Made by a program: the position numbers and the translations under genes | NCBI RefSeq assembly: GCF_002014975.1 | Contig: NZ_MUXV01000030.1 | Coordinates: forward strand, 1-64,000 | DNA: 64,000 nucleotides | Direction: 5' to 3' | Source of the DNA: Moraxella bovis | GTDB taxonomy: Bacteria; Pseudomonadota; Gammaproteobacteria; Pseudomonadales; Moraxellaceae | Notes under the pieces: model-generated | Told to the model about the DNA's origin: nothing | The model's input: the letters and a program-made list of their open reading frames with translations, nothing else | Databases searched by the model: none | In this document: positions 35,363-45,486 of the stretch, in pieces | How positions within the stretch are numbered: the stretch's first letter is position 1 | Layout: each line of letters begins with the position of its first letter

Positions 35363-37129
35363 ATGACTGAGTTGTCCCTAATCGTCGATTTGCGTTGGTG
35401 TTTGGATGAGTTATTAAAAGAAGGTCGCATTGACCAAAAATCATACAATCTTGTCATCACCAGTCGCAACGACCCTGCCCTACACCCCGTCCAAAACATC
35501 GCCCGTTTTAATCTCACGAGCTTATTAGACCATCAGCCCCTAACTGTAGATAAGCTCAATCTATGGTTGGCGGGCAAAGCTGGCGTGGACGTGGTGCGAA
35601 TTGACCCCCTAAAAGTGGATGTGCCGGGTGTGACGGGTATCATGTCCTTTGAGTACGCCAAAAATCAGTACATTCTGCCCATTGCCGTGACCGATACAGA
35701 AGTCATCATCGGCACTGACCAACCTTTTTATCATGATTGGCATGCCAACATCAGCCACATCGTCCGCCCCAAAACCATCAAGGTCGTTTATCTGTCACCT
35801 GAACAGCTCAATCGCTACCGTGCCGAGTTCTATCAGGTCACCCGTGCCATACAAGGGGCGGACATCGCCCAAAAAAAGGCAAGTGCGGACATTACCAATG
35901 TAGAAGCCCTGCTTCAACTTGGCGATAACAGCAATCCTGATGCCAATGACCAACACATCGTCAAAGTCGTAGATTGGCTTTTGCAATACGCCTTTGAACA
36001 GCGAGCTTCCGACATTCACTTGGAGCCACGCCGTGAGACAGGCAAGGTGCGATTTAGAATTGACGGGGTACTGCATACCGTCTATGAGATGCCTGCTGCG
36101 ATTTTGACGGCTGTTACCGCTCGTATCAAGATTTTGGGACGATTAAACGTTGCTGAGAAACGAAAGCCCCAAGATGGACGTTTAAAGACACGCACGCCAA
36201 AAGGGCTAGAAACCGAACTTCGTCTGTCCACCTTGCCCACCGCATTTGGCGAAAAGCTCGTGATGCGTGTGTTTGACCCCGAAGTGCTGGTACGCACCTT
36301 TGCCCAGCTTGGCTTGACGGGCAAACAACTAGAAACGTGGCACGCTCTCACCGCCCACCCCAACGGCATTATTCTGGTAACAGGTCCCACAGGTTCAGGC
36401 AAAACCACGACGCTTTATAGCACACTCAAACAACTTGCCACCGAAAAAGTGAATGTCTGTACTATTGAAGACCCCATTGAGATGATTGAGCCGTCTTTTA
36501 ATCAGATGCAGATTAACTCAGCGATTGATTTGCACTTTGCAGACGGCATTCGCTCGCTCATGCGACAAGACCCTGACATCATCATGGTGGGCGAAATCCG
36601 AGACGGCGAGACGGCAGACATGGCGGTGCAGGCAAGTCTGACGGGGCATTTGGTGTTATCCACCTTGCACACCAATGACGCTCCAAGCTCTTTGACACGG
36701 CTACATGATTTGGGCGTTCAGCCGTTTTTGACATCGGCAACCATTTTGGGCATTATGGCTCAAAGGCTTGTCAGAACGCTTTGCCCTCACTGCAAATCCG
36801 CCCAAGACGTGAGCGAAAACTCGCCCCTAGCGGACGAATGGCGCGGGCTTGTCACTCCGTGGAACGCTCCTGTTCCGTCCAAAATCTACATGCCTGTGGG
36901 CTGTGATGAGTGCCGAAACACAGGCTATAAAGGGAGAATCGGGCTGTATGAGATTTTGCCGTTGTCCAATGAGCTTAAAAAATTGGTTGCCAAAGATGCA
37001 AGCCTTGACGACCTAAAAAAACAGGCGTATAGTGAAGGGGTGTTACCGTTACGCATAGAAGGAGCAAAACGTGTGGCAGAGGGCGTTACCACGCTTGAAG
37101 AAGTGCTTCGGGTTGTTCCGTTGAATTAG
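35363..37129 (+). CDS. GspE/PilB-family secretion ATPase
   Basis: A hexameric motor ATPase of the type II secretion/type IV pilus family, 588 aa. An N-terminal MshEN-like domain (about residues 1-160) precedes the ATPase core: RASDIHLEPR, Walker A GPTGSGKTT (near 341-348), the Asp box, Walker B DIIMVGEIRD, and the His box HLVLSTLHTND. A zinc-type tetracysteine (CPHC near 473, later CDEC) marks an assembly rather than a retraction (PilT) ATPase. No other gsp or pil assembly gene is adjacent, so GspE versus PilB cannot be decided from context. Confidence 0.9.
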   Translation: MTELSLIVDLRWCLDELLKEGRIDQKSYNLVITSRNDPALHPVQNIARFNLTSLLDHQPLTVDKLNLWLAGKAGVDVVRIDPLKVDVPGVTGIMSFEYAKNQYILPIAVTDTEVIIGTDQPFYHDWHANISHIVRPKTIKVVYLSPEQLNRYRAEFYQVTRAIQGADIAQKKASADITNVEALLQLGDNSNPDANDQHIVKVVDWLLQYAFEQRASDIHLEPRRETGKVRFRIDGVLHTVYEMPAAILTAVTARIKILGRLNVAEKRKPQDGRLKTRTPKGLETELRLSTLPTAFGEKLVMRVFDPEVLVRTFAQLGLTGKQLETWHALTAHPNGIILVTGPTGSGKTTTLYSTLKQLATEKVNVCTIEDPIEMIEPSFNQMQINSAIDLHFADGIRSLMRQDPDIIMVGEIRDGETADMAVQASLTGHLVLSTLHTNDAPSSLTRLHDLGVQPFLTSATILGIMAQRLVRTLCPHCKSAQDVSENSPLADEWRGLVTPWNAPVPSKIYMPVGCDECRNTGYKGRIGLYEILPLSNELKKLVAKDASLDDLKKQAYSEGVLPLRIEGAKRVAEGVTTLEEVLRVVPLN

Positions 37130-37196
37130 CAAAGCTCGACCAAAAACATCTCCCAATAATCCAGTCTAAAAAACTTTCAGACCCAAAACTAAAACA

Positions 37197-37223
37197 AACC
37201 CCAAAGTTTTAAACTTTGGGGTT
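37197..37223. terminator. bidirectional terminator between the ATPase and the outer-membrane protein gene
   Basis: A perfect 13-bp stem AACCCCAAAGTTT / AAACTTTGGGGTT with a 1-nt centre, between convergent genes. Confidence 0.75.
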
Positions 37224-37242
37224 ATTAAGTTAGATGCTTAAA

Positions 37243-38025
37243 TTAGAAACGATAAGTTGCACCAACTTTAACAATAGGATACCAAGTGGGATTATTATCT
37301 CTGATGGTTTTTTCTAGGTCAGCTTGAAATTCTGCTTCATTTTGGCTTGGAACAACAGCATTATCTAGATTAACTTCTGTTTTCCATTTGCCAGTATAAG
37401 CAGCACCCACTTCACCAAAGAAACCGACACGGCTGTTACTGTTGATATTTGGCTTAACACCCAAAGTCAAGTAAGGAGCCAAGGTATTGCCAGACTCTGC
37501 CTTAACATTGATATTGCCATCAACTTTGTATTTTTTATCATTAATCTTGATGGTTGCTCTCCCTTCTTGGGAAGTTAGGGTTGCATCAAGCTTATTGTCT
37601 TGAAAAATAACGCCAGTACCTACAGTAAAGCGGTTTTTCCAAGGACGTAGATTAACACCAACATAAGGGTTGCTGTAATCGCCATCAAGTTTTAGGTTGC
37701 CTTGATAGTCATCCCATTCATTACCTAGCACTTTTTTCCAGTTGATGATAGAATCACTACCACCGATGTCGGTATCTACATCGAAGCTACCGCCATTCCA
37801 ACCAGCAACCACTTCGGTTGATTCGTTGGCAGACCATGCGATGCTTGCACCATAACCTAATGTACCAATCTCAGCATTGATAGCACCTGGCTTGGCTAAT
37901 GTGGTAAAGACAGTCTTACCACTATCTACAATGGTATGACCTGCATTGGTTACGACATTTGCCATGGCAGTACCAGAAAATAATACCGCACTAGTTAGGG
38001 CTACTAACTTTAAAGTTTTCATCAT
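37243..38025 (-). CDS. outer-membrane beta-barrel protein, function unknown
   Basis: A 260-residue exported protein. MMKTLKLVALTSAVLFSGTA is a signal peptide with likely cleavage after AMA at residue 22. The mature part alternates polar and hydrophobic residues and ends in YRF, with the C-terminal aromatic expected of BamA-assembled barrels. Segments such as NPYVGVNLRPWKNRFTVGTG and GFFGEVGAAYTGKW look like barrel strands. The start at 38025 follows GGAG by 5 nt; the open frame upstream has no ribosome binding site. No close family (OmpW, OprF) is evident. Confidence 0.8.
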   Translation of the reverse strand: MMKTLKLVALTSAVLFSGTAMANVVTNAGHTIVDSGKTVFTTLAKPGAINAEIGTLGYGASIAWSANESTEVVAGWNGGSFDVDTDIGGSDSIINWKKVLGNEWDDYQGNLKLDGDYSNPYVGVNLRPWKNRFTVGTGVIFQDNKLDATLTSQEGRATIKINDKKYKVDGNINVKAESGNTLAPYLTLGVKPNINSNSRVGFFGEVGAAYTGKWKTEVNLDNAVVPSQNEAEFQADLEKTIRDNNPTWYPIVKVGATYRF

Positions 38026-38199
38026 CTTTTCTCCAAAAGTAATATATAAACTAAACATTAATTTATATGGTTTAATTTTAATATCAAAAAACCATAAAAT
38101 CAATAGTCAAATCAAAGAAATTTGTGATATTTTGATGACTTTCATGTTTTGATATGTAACCAAACAGCCATGATAAGATTTTGATTTACAAATGTTTTA

Positions 38200-38610
38200 T
38201 TATCGCCATTCATCACCTGTCCCGCATCTTCCCGCACGGCATTTTCTACCATCTGCGTGCAATTGCAAGTTACCATCGTTCTTCATTTGTCCAGAAGCAT
38301 TAGGCGTTGCTGTAATCACCCATTGATCCGTCAAAGGGGCAATTACCACATTATACAACTCACTGCTCTCCGGATTTGCGGAGCTAATAATAGGGGCAGT
38401 AGGTATATTTGCATAACCACCCAACATCATCTTCTTAGACTCAATTTGACCTGCCATATTCTGCATATCAGCCATCATATTGGCACGTTTAGTCTTAATG
38501 ATGTAGTTTTGATAACTAGGGTAGGCAATAGCTGCTAAAATCCCAATCACCGCCACCGCTAACATTAATTCAACAAGAGTAAAACCCTTTGACTTATTTT
38601 CTATTACCAC
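38200..38610 (-). CDS. pilE: type IV minor pilin, PilE-like
   Basis: A prepilin of 136 aa with leader MVIENKSKG followed by the mature N-terminus FTLVELMLAVAVIGILAAIAYPSYQ (read in pieces; Glu at +5). I choose the GTG at 38610 because AGGGGAG stands at ideal spacing and it gives a standard leader. A TTG 18 nt upstream is less likely. The C-terminal part ends in a two-Cys loop (KCRAGRCG). The start overlaps the stop of the preceding pilin gene, so this is the last gene of the minor pilin operon. Confidence 0.85.
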   Translation of the reverse strand: MVIENKSKGFTLVELMLAVAVIGILAAIAYPSYQNYIIKTKRANMMADMQNMAGQIESKKMMLGGYANIPTAPIISSANPESSELYNVVIAPLTDQWVITATPNASGQMKNDGNLQLHADGRKCRAGRCGTGDEWR

Positions 38611-39119
38611 GAAATCTCCCCTTCGCAACTACAATCATTAATACTGTTATCTGGGCAAAAGTTCCGATCCTCACTCATACATCTCTGCCCTTGACTATTC
38701 ATCAAAATCACTTTGGCCTGCTGATTGTCTTGGGTCGGTCTTGCAACCATCACCCAAGATGTCCCAGCTCTAACGGTATTTATATCTCTAGCCGCAGAAG
38801 ATAATGCTCCTCCCTGCCCATTAGTTAGCTCGATGGTGTATTTAGGGTTATTGGTTGGCACACTAATGGTAGTTGCGTCCGTAAAAGTTTCTCCACCATT
38901 ATCCGCAACCTGTCTAATTCTAAAACCTGAAAAGGTTAAAGTGCTAGCACGCCATTTGTCTAAATCCATCTGAATGGTTGCCATACGAGCTTGGGCTTGC
39001 GACTCTGAATTCTTTATCAAAAATTGCCTATAACTGGGGATGGCAATCGCTGCCAGTATCCCCAAGATAACTATCGTAATGACTAACTCTATGAGAGTGA
39101 AGCCTTGCTGTTTATTCAT
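38604..39119 (-). CDS. type IV pilin-like protein
   Basis: A 171-aa prepilin. Leader MNKQQG then FTLIELVITIVILGILAAIA, the canonical class IVa N-terminus with Glu5. The globular domain contains a Cys-rich end (QRCMSEDRNFCPDNSINDCSC), probably two disulfides. The ATG at 39119 follows GGAGAATATT; the frame upstream is open but lacks a leader. It lies 25 nt after pilY1 and overlaps the next pilin gene. In the Pseudomonas/Acinetobacter order this position holds PilE- or ComF-like minor pilins; I cannot assign it further. Confidence 0.85.
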   Translation of the reverse strand: MNKQQGFTLIELVITIVILGILAAIAIPSYRQFLIKNSESQAQARMATIQMDLDKWRASTLTFSGFRIRQVADNGGETFTDATTISVPTNNPKYTIELTNGQGGALSSAARDINTVRAGTSWVMVARPTQDNQQAKVILMNSQGQRCMSEDRNFCPDNSINDCSCEGEISW

Positions 39120-39144
39120 AAATATTCTCCGATAGTCAATAACA

Positions 39145-42100
39145 TTATTTTGTGGCAGACACGTCATACCATTGCTTGGGTGTTAAAGTATAAGCAGTGC
39201 TTTCGCTTTGTCCGCCACTAATGAGATCAGGTATAGCAATCGGATTCGTCCAACCAGTAACACCATTAGGATTTGGCACACCCGACTGTGCTGTAACAAT
39301 AGAGCTTGATGCTTTATTGTAATTATTTTCGGCATGGTAAGCACCCAACATGCTCGATAACAACACCTTGCTTGAATTTGCTTTACTTGCAGGACCTCTG
39401 GCAAGCTCTTGAATACCTATACCTGCTCTTTGATAGCCAGCAAGTCCAGTTGATGTGTTTTCACAAATACCCCAAGGCATGCAGTAGAACTGACGCTCTG
39501 AACCACCTTTAATTTGGGCTGAACAACTATCGGTCTTAGTATAACTCATGTCTGGATTATAAACAGTCGTGTACAAGAAACTGCTTCTTTTGTTATTCAG
39601 CAAGCCACTAACTACTTCTAATTTACCGACACCCTTACCATATCTAACATTGGTATAACCATCAAAACGATTTAATGGATAATACCAACCCTTTTTCACC
39701 GCTTCAGTTGGATTGGAGTTGGTTATGAAAGCCTTAATCTTTTGTAAGTGAGTATCTTTTTGACCACCATTCACATCTCCCAAAGCTTCAAGGTTGGCAG
39801 GTGTAATATCTTTCACCTGATAGGTGCTACTAGTTAGAGCATTAAATTCTCGATTGGTTTTTGTAATATCGGTATCAAAAAGTGTATACAGTCTATCAGC
39901 CGTTGTGGTATTACCTCTTAGTTTTGATAAAGGACTACTTCTATCGCCCGAGATAACTGATACCGTAGCGAAACGCTTAGTCTCTGTATAGATATTAACC
40001 TGTGGCTTTTCATAAAAACGTCTGGTATACACACCCTCGCCTGGTTCATGGAATACTCGAACCACACCACGCGCAGCAAACGAATCACGTGTTGATGATG
40101 CGTTGGTAAAATCAGCACGGAATATTTGACCGCCTAGGTCAGCAGCGTATAAGTGATCCATAAAGCCGTCATTATTACGGTCCAGAACAGCAATCTCACC
40201 AACAATACTGTGTTTCATATCACGAATCGTCTCTGATGAGGCTTTCCATATCAAAGCACCTGTCTTGGCATTAATAATATAAATTGCACTACCATCTGCA
40301 TAAGGTTTTACCTTACAAGCATCTGAGCCTGTACCTTCGCCTACTTGGAAATTCTCATCTTCATAGCACATGTCATAGCCACCACCAAACACCAGTACGT
40401 CGGTACCCATATCATTAGCGCCAGTCTTAATACGTGCCAAAGTTGGTTTATTCCAGATATAACCCAATCTATCTGCACCCTCCGATGTCGGAAGAAAAGC
40501 AAATCTTAATATTGGTTCATTTTTGTCTGTTAAATCAAGTCCATACAGACCTTTTGCTCCCAAGCGGAAGCCACCAAAAGCATTAACACCTGATAGAGTA
40601 TTGTATGACTTGCCTTGAGGGGCGGTAGGTTCAGTGCTTTGAGCCACCAACTTACCGTCTTGATAAGTATAAGTTGCTGTTACTAGCCACGGAGCATCCA
40701 CACCAAACTTCGGCTTACCAACACCCTCACTCTCTCCACTTACAGATGCAGAGAGCGCCTCTGGCTGTTCTAACAACATCTGCTTGGTAATGATGGCAAA
40801 TTGCTCTTTGCCGCCAGAACCTGACTCTGAAAAATTATCAGAATCCACCATGTGCAATGCACCATCCATCGAACCAAAGAGAACATACTCATCACGCTCA
40901 TCTGTCACTTCTCCATCTGCATTTACCTTTGCCGAATAAGAGACAAAGCTAGGCGAGGAATGCACAACACCGCCCATGATTTTAGAGTCAGCTATATTAT
41001 CAGCTGTTACCACTGTATTTGCTAAATTATCAGGTACAGTAACATTGACAAATCCTAAGAATCTCAATAAATGCTGAACATTAGCAGGTGTATACAGCTT
41101 AGTATCCGCAAAAGTATTGTCTGCACTCAACTCATTGTCATTTAAGGTTAGCTTCCCACTGGCATTAACACCGAATTTTTTAAGAGTATCACCATCTTCC
41201 ACAAAAACGGTGCGAACACCATCAAGTGCTGACCTATTAGGCAATTTTAGATTTGCATAAACCCCACCTGATGTTACCGCATCGTTGGCATCTGGATAAT
41301 CTTTATCACTCCAAAAATCTTGGGCTACTTTGCTTAGGCTCACACCATCTGCTTGGTAAAGATGAGCTTTGTTTTTACCAAAGAATGTGCCTTCATTAGC
41401 GACATCACTCACCCCTTTGGTTACTGTACCGATTTCATATTTCTTTAAGTTACCCTGCCAAATACTACTGGCGGAACTCACATCTGGCTGCAACATAGGC
41501 AAGAAAGCAATAGCCTGTTGACTGGATGCTTGATATGGGTCATCAGGAATGGTAATCGTACCAGCTGGTGCGGTAGGCAGACTTGTATTTAGTGTGTTTA
41601 AAAATACCTTGATACTCTTAGCAATATCATCAGCTGACTGAGTATAGAAAAAACCACCTTCGCCATAACCGCTACCAATATTACCCCAACGACACGCATT
41701 CTTAGCATCTGCGGTGGCCGTATCTGAGTCACAGTTATAGATGGTCTGCCCATTTTCATTTTTCGAACTTGACAGACCGGCAAAAGATGCACCAAACCCC
41801 GCTACCGCCGTTCTGATTTTTACGCCAGATGGGTTTTGTGTTGGCTCTCTTAGACGTTTTGCATACTCACCAATATATTCCCAGCCCCCTGTCTCACCTT
41901 TAAACAGACCAGAGGTTAACGCCGGAGATGTTAGCCCCACAGGCTTTGAAGAGATGGTTTTATTGCCCAAGGTGCGATTGATGATTTGTTTTGCCATATC
42001 ATCTGTTGTGGAGTTAGGAGCACCGTCAGTTAGGAAATAGATACCGTTACTACTACATTCACCCACGGTATTATCAGGCTCTTGATAATTATCGTCATTT

Positions 42101-43815
42101 TTAAATGGCACAGTAACATTTAACTCGTTAACACCGTCACCATTTAGGTCATGTTTAATACCAGCATATCTCATGCCACCAATGTTATTGAGATATTCAT
42201 TCGTGGCTGTTGATTTTTTCGCTTCTTTTAAGTGATAGCCCATCCGATAATATTCATTCTGATAGCTGTAAGTACCCCAATTATTTCGGACAAGTATCGT
42301 TCTTGATTGCACTGGCTGGCAATCAATATACCAACTTGGACAGGTCAGGTTTCTATTTGTTCCTTTTACTCCCTCCCCCAATGCATTACTCTTACATTTG
42401 TAGTTACCACCATTATCCCAAGCAGTACTACGATAAGCATAGCCTGCATCACAAGTCTCAGCACCCTCAGTAGTAGATGTTACGATAAATGGACTGGCAC
42501 GGTAGGATACATAAGCAGTTGCCCCACCTGGGTTGTCCCAGCCTTTGGTGTTAATCGGCTCGATGTCCATCGGCTCATTGTCTACTTTCATCCAACCAGC
42601 ATAACGCCAGCCCACAGGAAGTTTTGAATGCGTCTCCCATGCATTGCTCATACGACCGACAGTTCTAATTAGCTCTTGACGACTAACCGGCGTCCAACCG
42701 CCATTGCTGTTAGGTTTATAAACAGGAATGTTGGGTCCTATTGTTGAACCATCATACCATAAACCAAAAGGCTGCCCAGTATCCTTACGAATTTCATTAG
42801 GGTTCCAACCATTTGCACACTGCCTAACGGTCGCACCGAATTGCCTTGCTGCATCGGCAGTACCCAGCTCGACGCAAATATAATAGACCTGTTCAGTGCC
42901 ACCTGTACGCTGCATGACCACAGAACCATCATACAAGATATTTAAAGTTTTTGCCTTTTCGATGTTACTATCCCTGCCAGTACCAGTCCCTAGCATATAA
43001 GCACCTGCCTCAGCGTAAGCATGAGCGGTCGGCGTACCACTTGCTGCCTTAAAGATATCAGGATAGTTGGTTGAATTACCTGCTAAGTTTGGATTGGGCT
43101 TCCCATCTTCATCGCTTACAACATCAACCGATTTGAAAGCAGCAAGTGTACGAATTAGATCCAAACGATGTTCTTTGGTCAAAGGTTTAACAGGAACCAA
43201 GATCGTGCCTGAGTGACCGTCCACCAAAGTGTTTTGTGAATCACCAATCTTAATGGGGGTCTTGGAGGAGAAGTTACCCAAACCAATAGAAACTGTCTCA
43301 TCAATGGTATCGCTGGCAATGAGCTGAATCAAGGATTCTTTGAGACGCGACAGTCGGTCAAACTTACCTGACTCACTCTCAATAAGCTTGCCAGAGGCAT
43401 CAATGGTTGCTGTACCACAGCCTCGCAGATAGTAGTTAATCGTCTCTCCTTCGACTGTTACGCTCTTTTTAAAAGCAGTTCTATTATAAGTTTCACTACT
43501 TGCCCGCATATCTTTAGCGTTATAAATCCACTGTTTGAACTCCCCTGCCGTTCTACCACACAAAGGTTTATCAACATCACCAGGGCTACCATACTTGTTC
43601 GTCTTTGGTAGGACAAGGGAGCTAATACCCATCGAGCCTGAGGTGTCCAGCATCATCATCAGGTTTGTATTGGCTGACTTAGCAGGCTGATAGATTTCAA
43701 GGTCTCCAATCTGCTTGGTTGATGCGTGAGCTGACATGGTGGTCATTGCCATGATTGTGGCAATACTAACACGGGTAAGCTGTGTACTAAGTGTATTTTT
43801 TTTTAAATTTTTCAT
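39145..43815 (-). CDS. pilY1: type IV pilus tip/adhesin protein PilY1 (PilC family)
   Basis: A large exported protein, 1556 aa, that caps pili and regulates extension and retraction. A signal peptide ends after SAHA (residue 31). A von Willebrand factor A-like domain follows, with the MIDAS DTSGS at residues 57-61. The C-terminal third is the PilC beta-propeller with a calcium loop DxNxDGxxD (DRNNDGFMD). A second calcium-type loop (DLNGDGVNE) lies mid-protein. It is larger than Pseudomonas PilY1 (about 1160). The ATG at 43815 follows AGGTGAT; an upstream GTG is less likely. Confidence 0.93.
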   Translation of the reverse strand: MKNLKKNTLSTQLTRVSIATIMAMTTMSAHASTKQIGDLEIYQPAKSANTNLMMMLDTSGSMGISSLVLPKTNKYGSPGDVDKPLCGRTAGEFKQWIYNAKDMRASSETYNRTAFKKSVTVEGETINYYLRGCGTATIDASGKLIESESGKFDRLSRLKESLIQLIASDTIDETVSIGLGNFSSKTPIKIGDSQNTLVDGHSGTILVPVKPLTKEHRLDLIRTLAAFKSVDVVSDEDGKPNPNLAGNSTNYPDIFKAASGTPTAHAYAEAGAYMLGTGTGRDSNIEKAKTLNILYDGSVVMQRTGGTEQVYYICVELGTADAARQFGATVRQCANGWNPNEIRKDTGQPFGLWYDGSTIGPNIPVYKPNSNGGWTPVSRQELIRTVGRMSNAWETHSKLPVGWRYAGWMKVDNEPMDIEPINTKGWDNPGGATAYVSYRASPFIVTSTTEGAETCDAGYAYRSTAWDNGGNYKCKSNALGEGVKGTNRNLTCPSWYIDCQPVQSRTILVRNNWGTYSYQNEYYRMGYHLKEAKKSTATNEYLNNIGGMRYAGIKHDLNGDGVNELNVTVPFKNDDNYQEPDNTVGECSSNGIYFLTDGAPNSTTDDMAKQIINRTLGNKTISSKPVGLTSPALTSGLFKGETGGWEYIGEYAKRLREPTQNPSGVKIRTAVAGFGASFAGLSSSKNENGQTIYNCDSDTATADAKNACRWGNIGSGYGEGGFFYTQSADDIAKSIKVFLNTLNTSLPTAPAGTITIPDDPYQASSQQAIAFLPMLQPDVSSASSIWQGNLKKYEIGTVTKGVSDVANEGTFFGKNKAHLYQADGVSLSKVAQDFWSDKDYPDANDAVTSGGVYANLKLPNRSALDGVRTVFVEDGDTLKKFGVNASGKLTLNDNELSADNTFADTKLYTPANVQHLLRFLGFVNVTVPDNLANTVVTADNIADSKIMGGVVHSSPSFVSYSAKVNADGEVTDERDEYVLFGSMDGALHMVDSDNFSESGSGGKEQFAIITKQMLLEQPEALSASVSGESEGVGKPKFGVDAPWLVTATYTYQDGKLVAQSTEPTAPQGKSYNTLSGVNAFGGFRLGAKGLYGLDLTDKNEPILRFAFLPTSEGADRLGYIWNKPTLARIKTGANDMGTDVLVFGGGYDMCYEDENFQVGEGTGSDACKVKPYADGSAIYIINAKTGALIWKASSETIRDMKHSIVGEIAVLDRNNDGFMDHLYAADLGGQIFRADFTNASSTRDSFAARGVVRVFHEPGEGVYTRRFYEKPQVNIYTETKRFATVSVISGDRSSPLSKLRGNTTTADRLYTLFDTDITKTNREFNALTSSTYQVKDITPANLEALGDVNGGQKDTHLQKIKAFITNSNPTEAVKKGWYYPLNRFDGYTNVRYGKGVGKLEVVSGLLNNKRSSFLYTTVYNPDMSYTKTDSCSAQIKGGSERQFYCMPWGICENTSTGLAGYQRAGIGIQELARGPASKANSSKVLLSSMLGAYHAENNYNKASSSIVTAQSGVPNPNGVTGWTNPIAIPDLISGGQSESTAYTLTPKQWYDVSATK

Positions 43816-43846
43816 GATAATCACCTGTTTGCTGTTATGATGAGCA

Positions 43847-44602
43847 TTAACGATTTGCTAGGGTACTGGTTTGAGCTACAGTCACTTGCTGGTAAATGGT
43901 CTTATGTGGCGTACCTGTGTCAGCCATGCAGTCCATCAATGTGTCATTAGTCTCGGTAGTGCGTCTAGTCAAACAATTCCCAGGTGTGCCGTAAGCAGGG
44001 ATTAGAGAAGTGGTATGCACCTCAAAGTCGTAGACGGTTGCCTCTCCCAATGTAGCACTCTGACCATAAGGGATGTGCTCAAAACCAAAAGCATTCTCGT
44101 TATTTTCTTCTGATTTTCTAGGCTGGGTCAGATTAACCTGCGTAACCACCGACTGTCTGGCACTGGTATATTCAAAAGTGTCACCCTGACCGCAAATACC
44201 ACCATTATTTTCTAGCATACCTGTCCCACGAAAAATAGTAGCAGTATTACGCAAATAATCATTGGTCCTAGGATTGAAACAATAAACAAATTCATCGCCC
44301 ATATTATTCGAATCATTAATAAAATAACCCAAAGACCCTAAGGGGCTTAGCACCACTCTTTTATACAACACATCTTGATCGCTACCATTAACAATGGCTT
44401 CTAGCTTTTGATTAGCACTTTCAGACGATTGGAGTAGCACATTGTCCATTTGGTCGGCGGTAGCGACTTTTAAGTCTGTACTACTTTTTCGTAAAGCAAT
44501 CACGCCGATACTTAAAATCATGATTAGAAAAACCAAAACAACCACCAAAGCAACGCCTTGTTGGTGACGATTGGCGATATTCATTTGGGAAAAGCTAGAC
44601 AT
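43847..44602 (-). CDS. pilX: type IV pilus minor pilin PilX
   Basis: A PilX-type protein, 251 aa, with the N-terminal motif HQQGVALVVVLVFLIMILSI in place of the usual GFTLIE: the PilX/GspK-like minor pilins lack Glu5 here (G-VALVV). The transmembrane helix continues to about residue 42. It lies between pilW and pilY1 in the standard order, 11 nt after pilW. In Pseudomonas, PilVWX and PilY1 form the initiation complex at the pilus tip, which fits this cluster. Confidence 0.9.
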   Translation of the reverse strand: MSSFSQMNIANRHQQGVALVVVLVFLIMILSIGVIALRKSSTDLKVATADQMDNVLLQSSESANQKLEAIVNGSDQDVLYKRVVLSPLGSLGYFINDSNNMGDEFVYCFNPRTNDYLRNTATIFRGTGMLENNGGICGQGDTFEYTSARQSVVTQVNLTQPRKSEENNENAFGFEHIPYGQSATLGEATVYDFEVHTTSLIPAYGTPGNCLTRRTTETNDTLMDCMADTGTPHKTIYQQVTVAQTSTLANR

Positions 44603-44613
44603 AATTATTCTCT

Positions 44614-45486
44614 TTAATCTCTACCTGTGGTATGTACGACACGAGCATTTCTAAGCAGTACATTTGACTCGTAGACACCCCGAACCTGTGCATTATTTGC
44701 GGCATTACCTATCAAGGTATTTGTCTCACCAAATATTTGAAATTGAGTCGCTCCTTCTTCACCTAAAATAGCTGTGCCGCCGCGACTAACAATTCCCAGC
44801 CTGACCGCCACTATCGGATCTTGGCTGCCAGCACCCAAATTAACATAAGCTTGTGGAGACAAAAAGGTAATCTGTGGGTTATTCCCCTCAGTTTGCATGC
44901 CCAATAATATTCTAAATTGATCTACATTGCTAATGAATTCTACATCACCTGCACCGAGCCTTGCCGTGCCGTTAGCTAGACCACCTAGATTATTTCCTGT
45001 AAAATGACCTGAATCACAGTGCAGATGAAGGTTTGGCACTGTCCCTGACATGAAATAACGCTCTACAACCAAGGTGCCGTCTGGAACGTCATTACCCTCA
45101 CAATCACTCATTGTTCTACCAGAGATATTGCGATAAGAAATGGTCAGCTGGTCACTTCTAACATTAGTGTTAGTCACACCGCCGCCTGAGCGTGTTAAAA
45201 AATCACCTTCAATAGGAAGGTTATTCCTAGTCAAGACAATTCCGCCGAAACCTGTATCAGACTTAATAGAGGTAGTATCATTACCTAAGTTGGCAAGACG
45301 AATGTTATGCTCTAAGCTCTGAAAGCCGAACACGCTGGTATTTTGCAAATTACTGCTACTAGCTTGAATGGTGTTTGTTCTTACGCTCATGATGTAAACC
45401 TGCATAACAGCAGCAGAAATAATGAGACCCAACACCAATGAAATCATCAGTTCAATGAGGGTAAAACCTTGTTGTCTTGAATTCAT
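44614..45486 (-). CDS. pilW: type IV pilus minor pilin PilW
   Basis: A prepilin of 290 aa, MNSRQQG then FTLIELMISLVLGLIISAAV, typical of PilW with a long globular domain. The start at 45486 shares bases with the pilV stop (TAATG), so they are coupled. Cys residues at the DCEGN and HCDSG segments may form a disulfide. It is expected in the priming complex with PilV, PilX and PilY1. Confidence 0.92.
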   Translation of the reverse strand: MNSRQQGFTLIELMISLVLGLIISAAVMQVYIMSVRTNTIQASSSNLQNTSVFGFQSLEHNIRLANLGNDTTSIKSDTGFGGIVLTRNNLPIEGDFLTRSGGGVTNTNVRSDQLTISYRNISGRTMSDCEGNDVPDGTLVVERYFMSGTVPNLHLHCDSGHFTGNNLGGLANGTARLGAGDVEFISNVDQFRILLGMQTEGNNPQITFLSPQAYVNLGAGSQDPIVAVRLGIVSRGGTAILGEEGATQFQIFGETNTLIGNAANNAQVRGVYESNVLLRNARVVHTTGRD

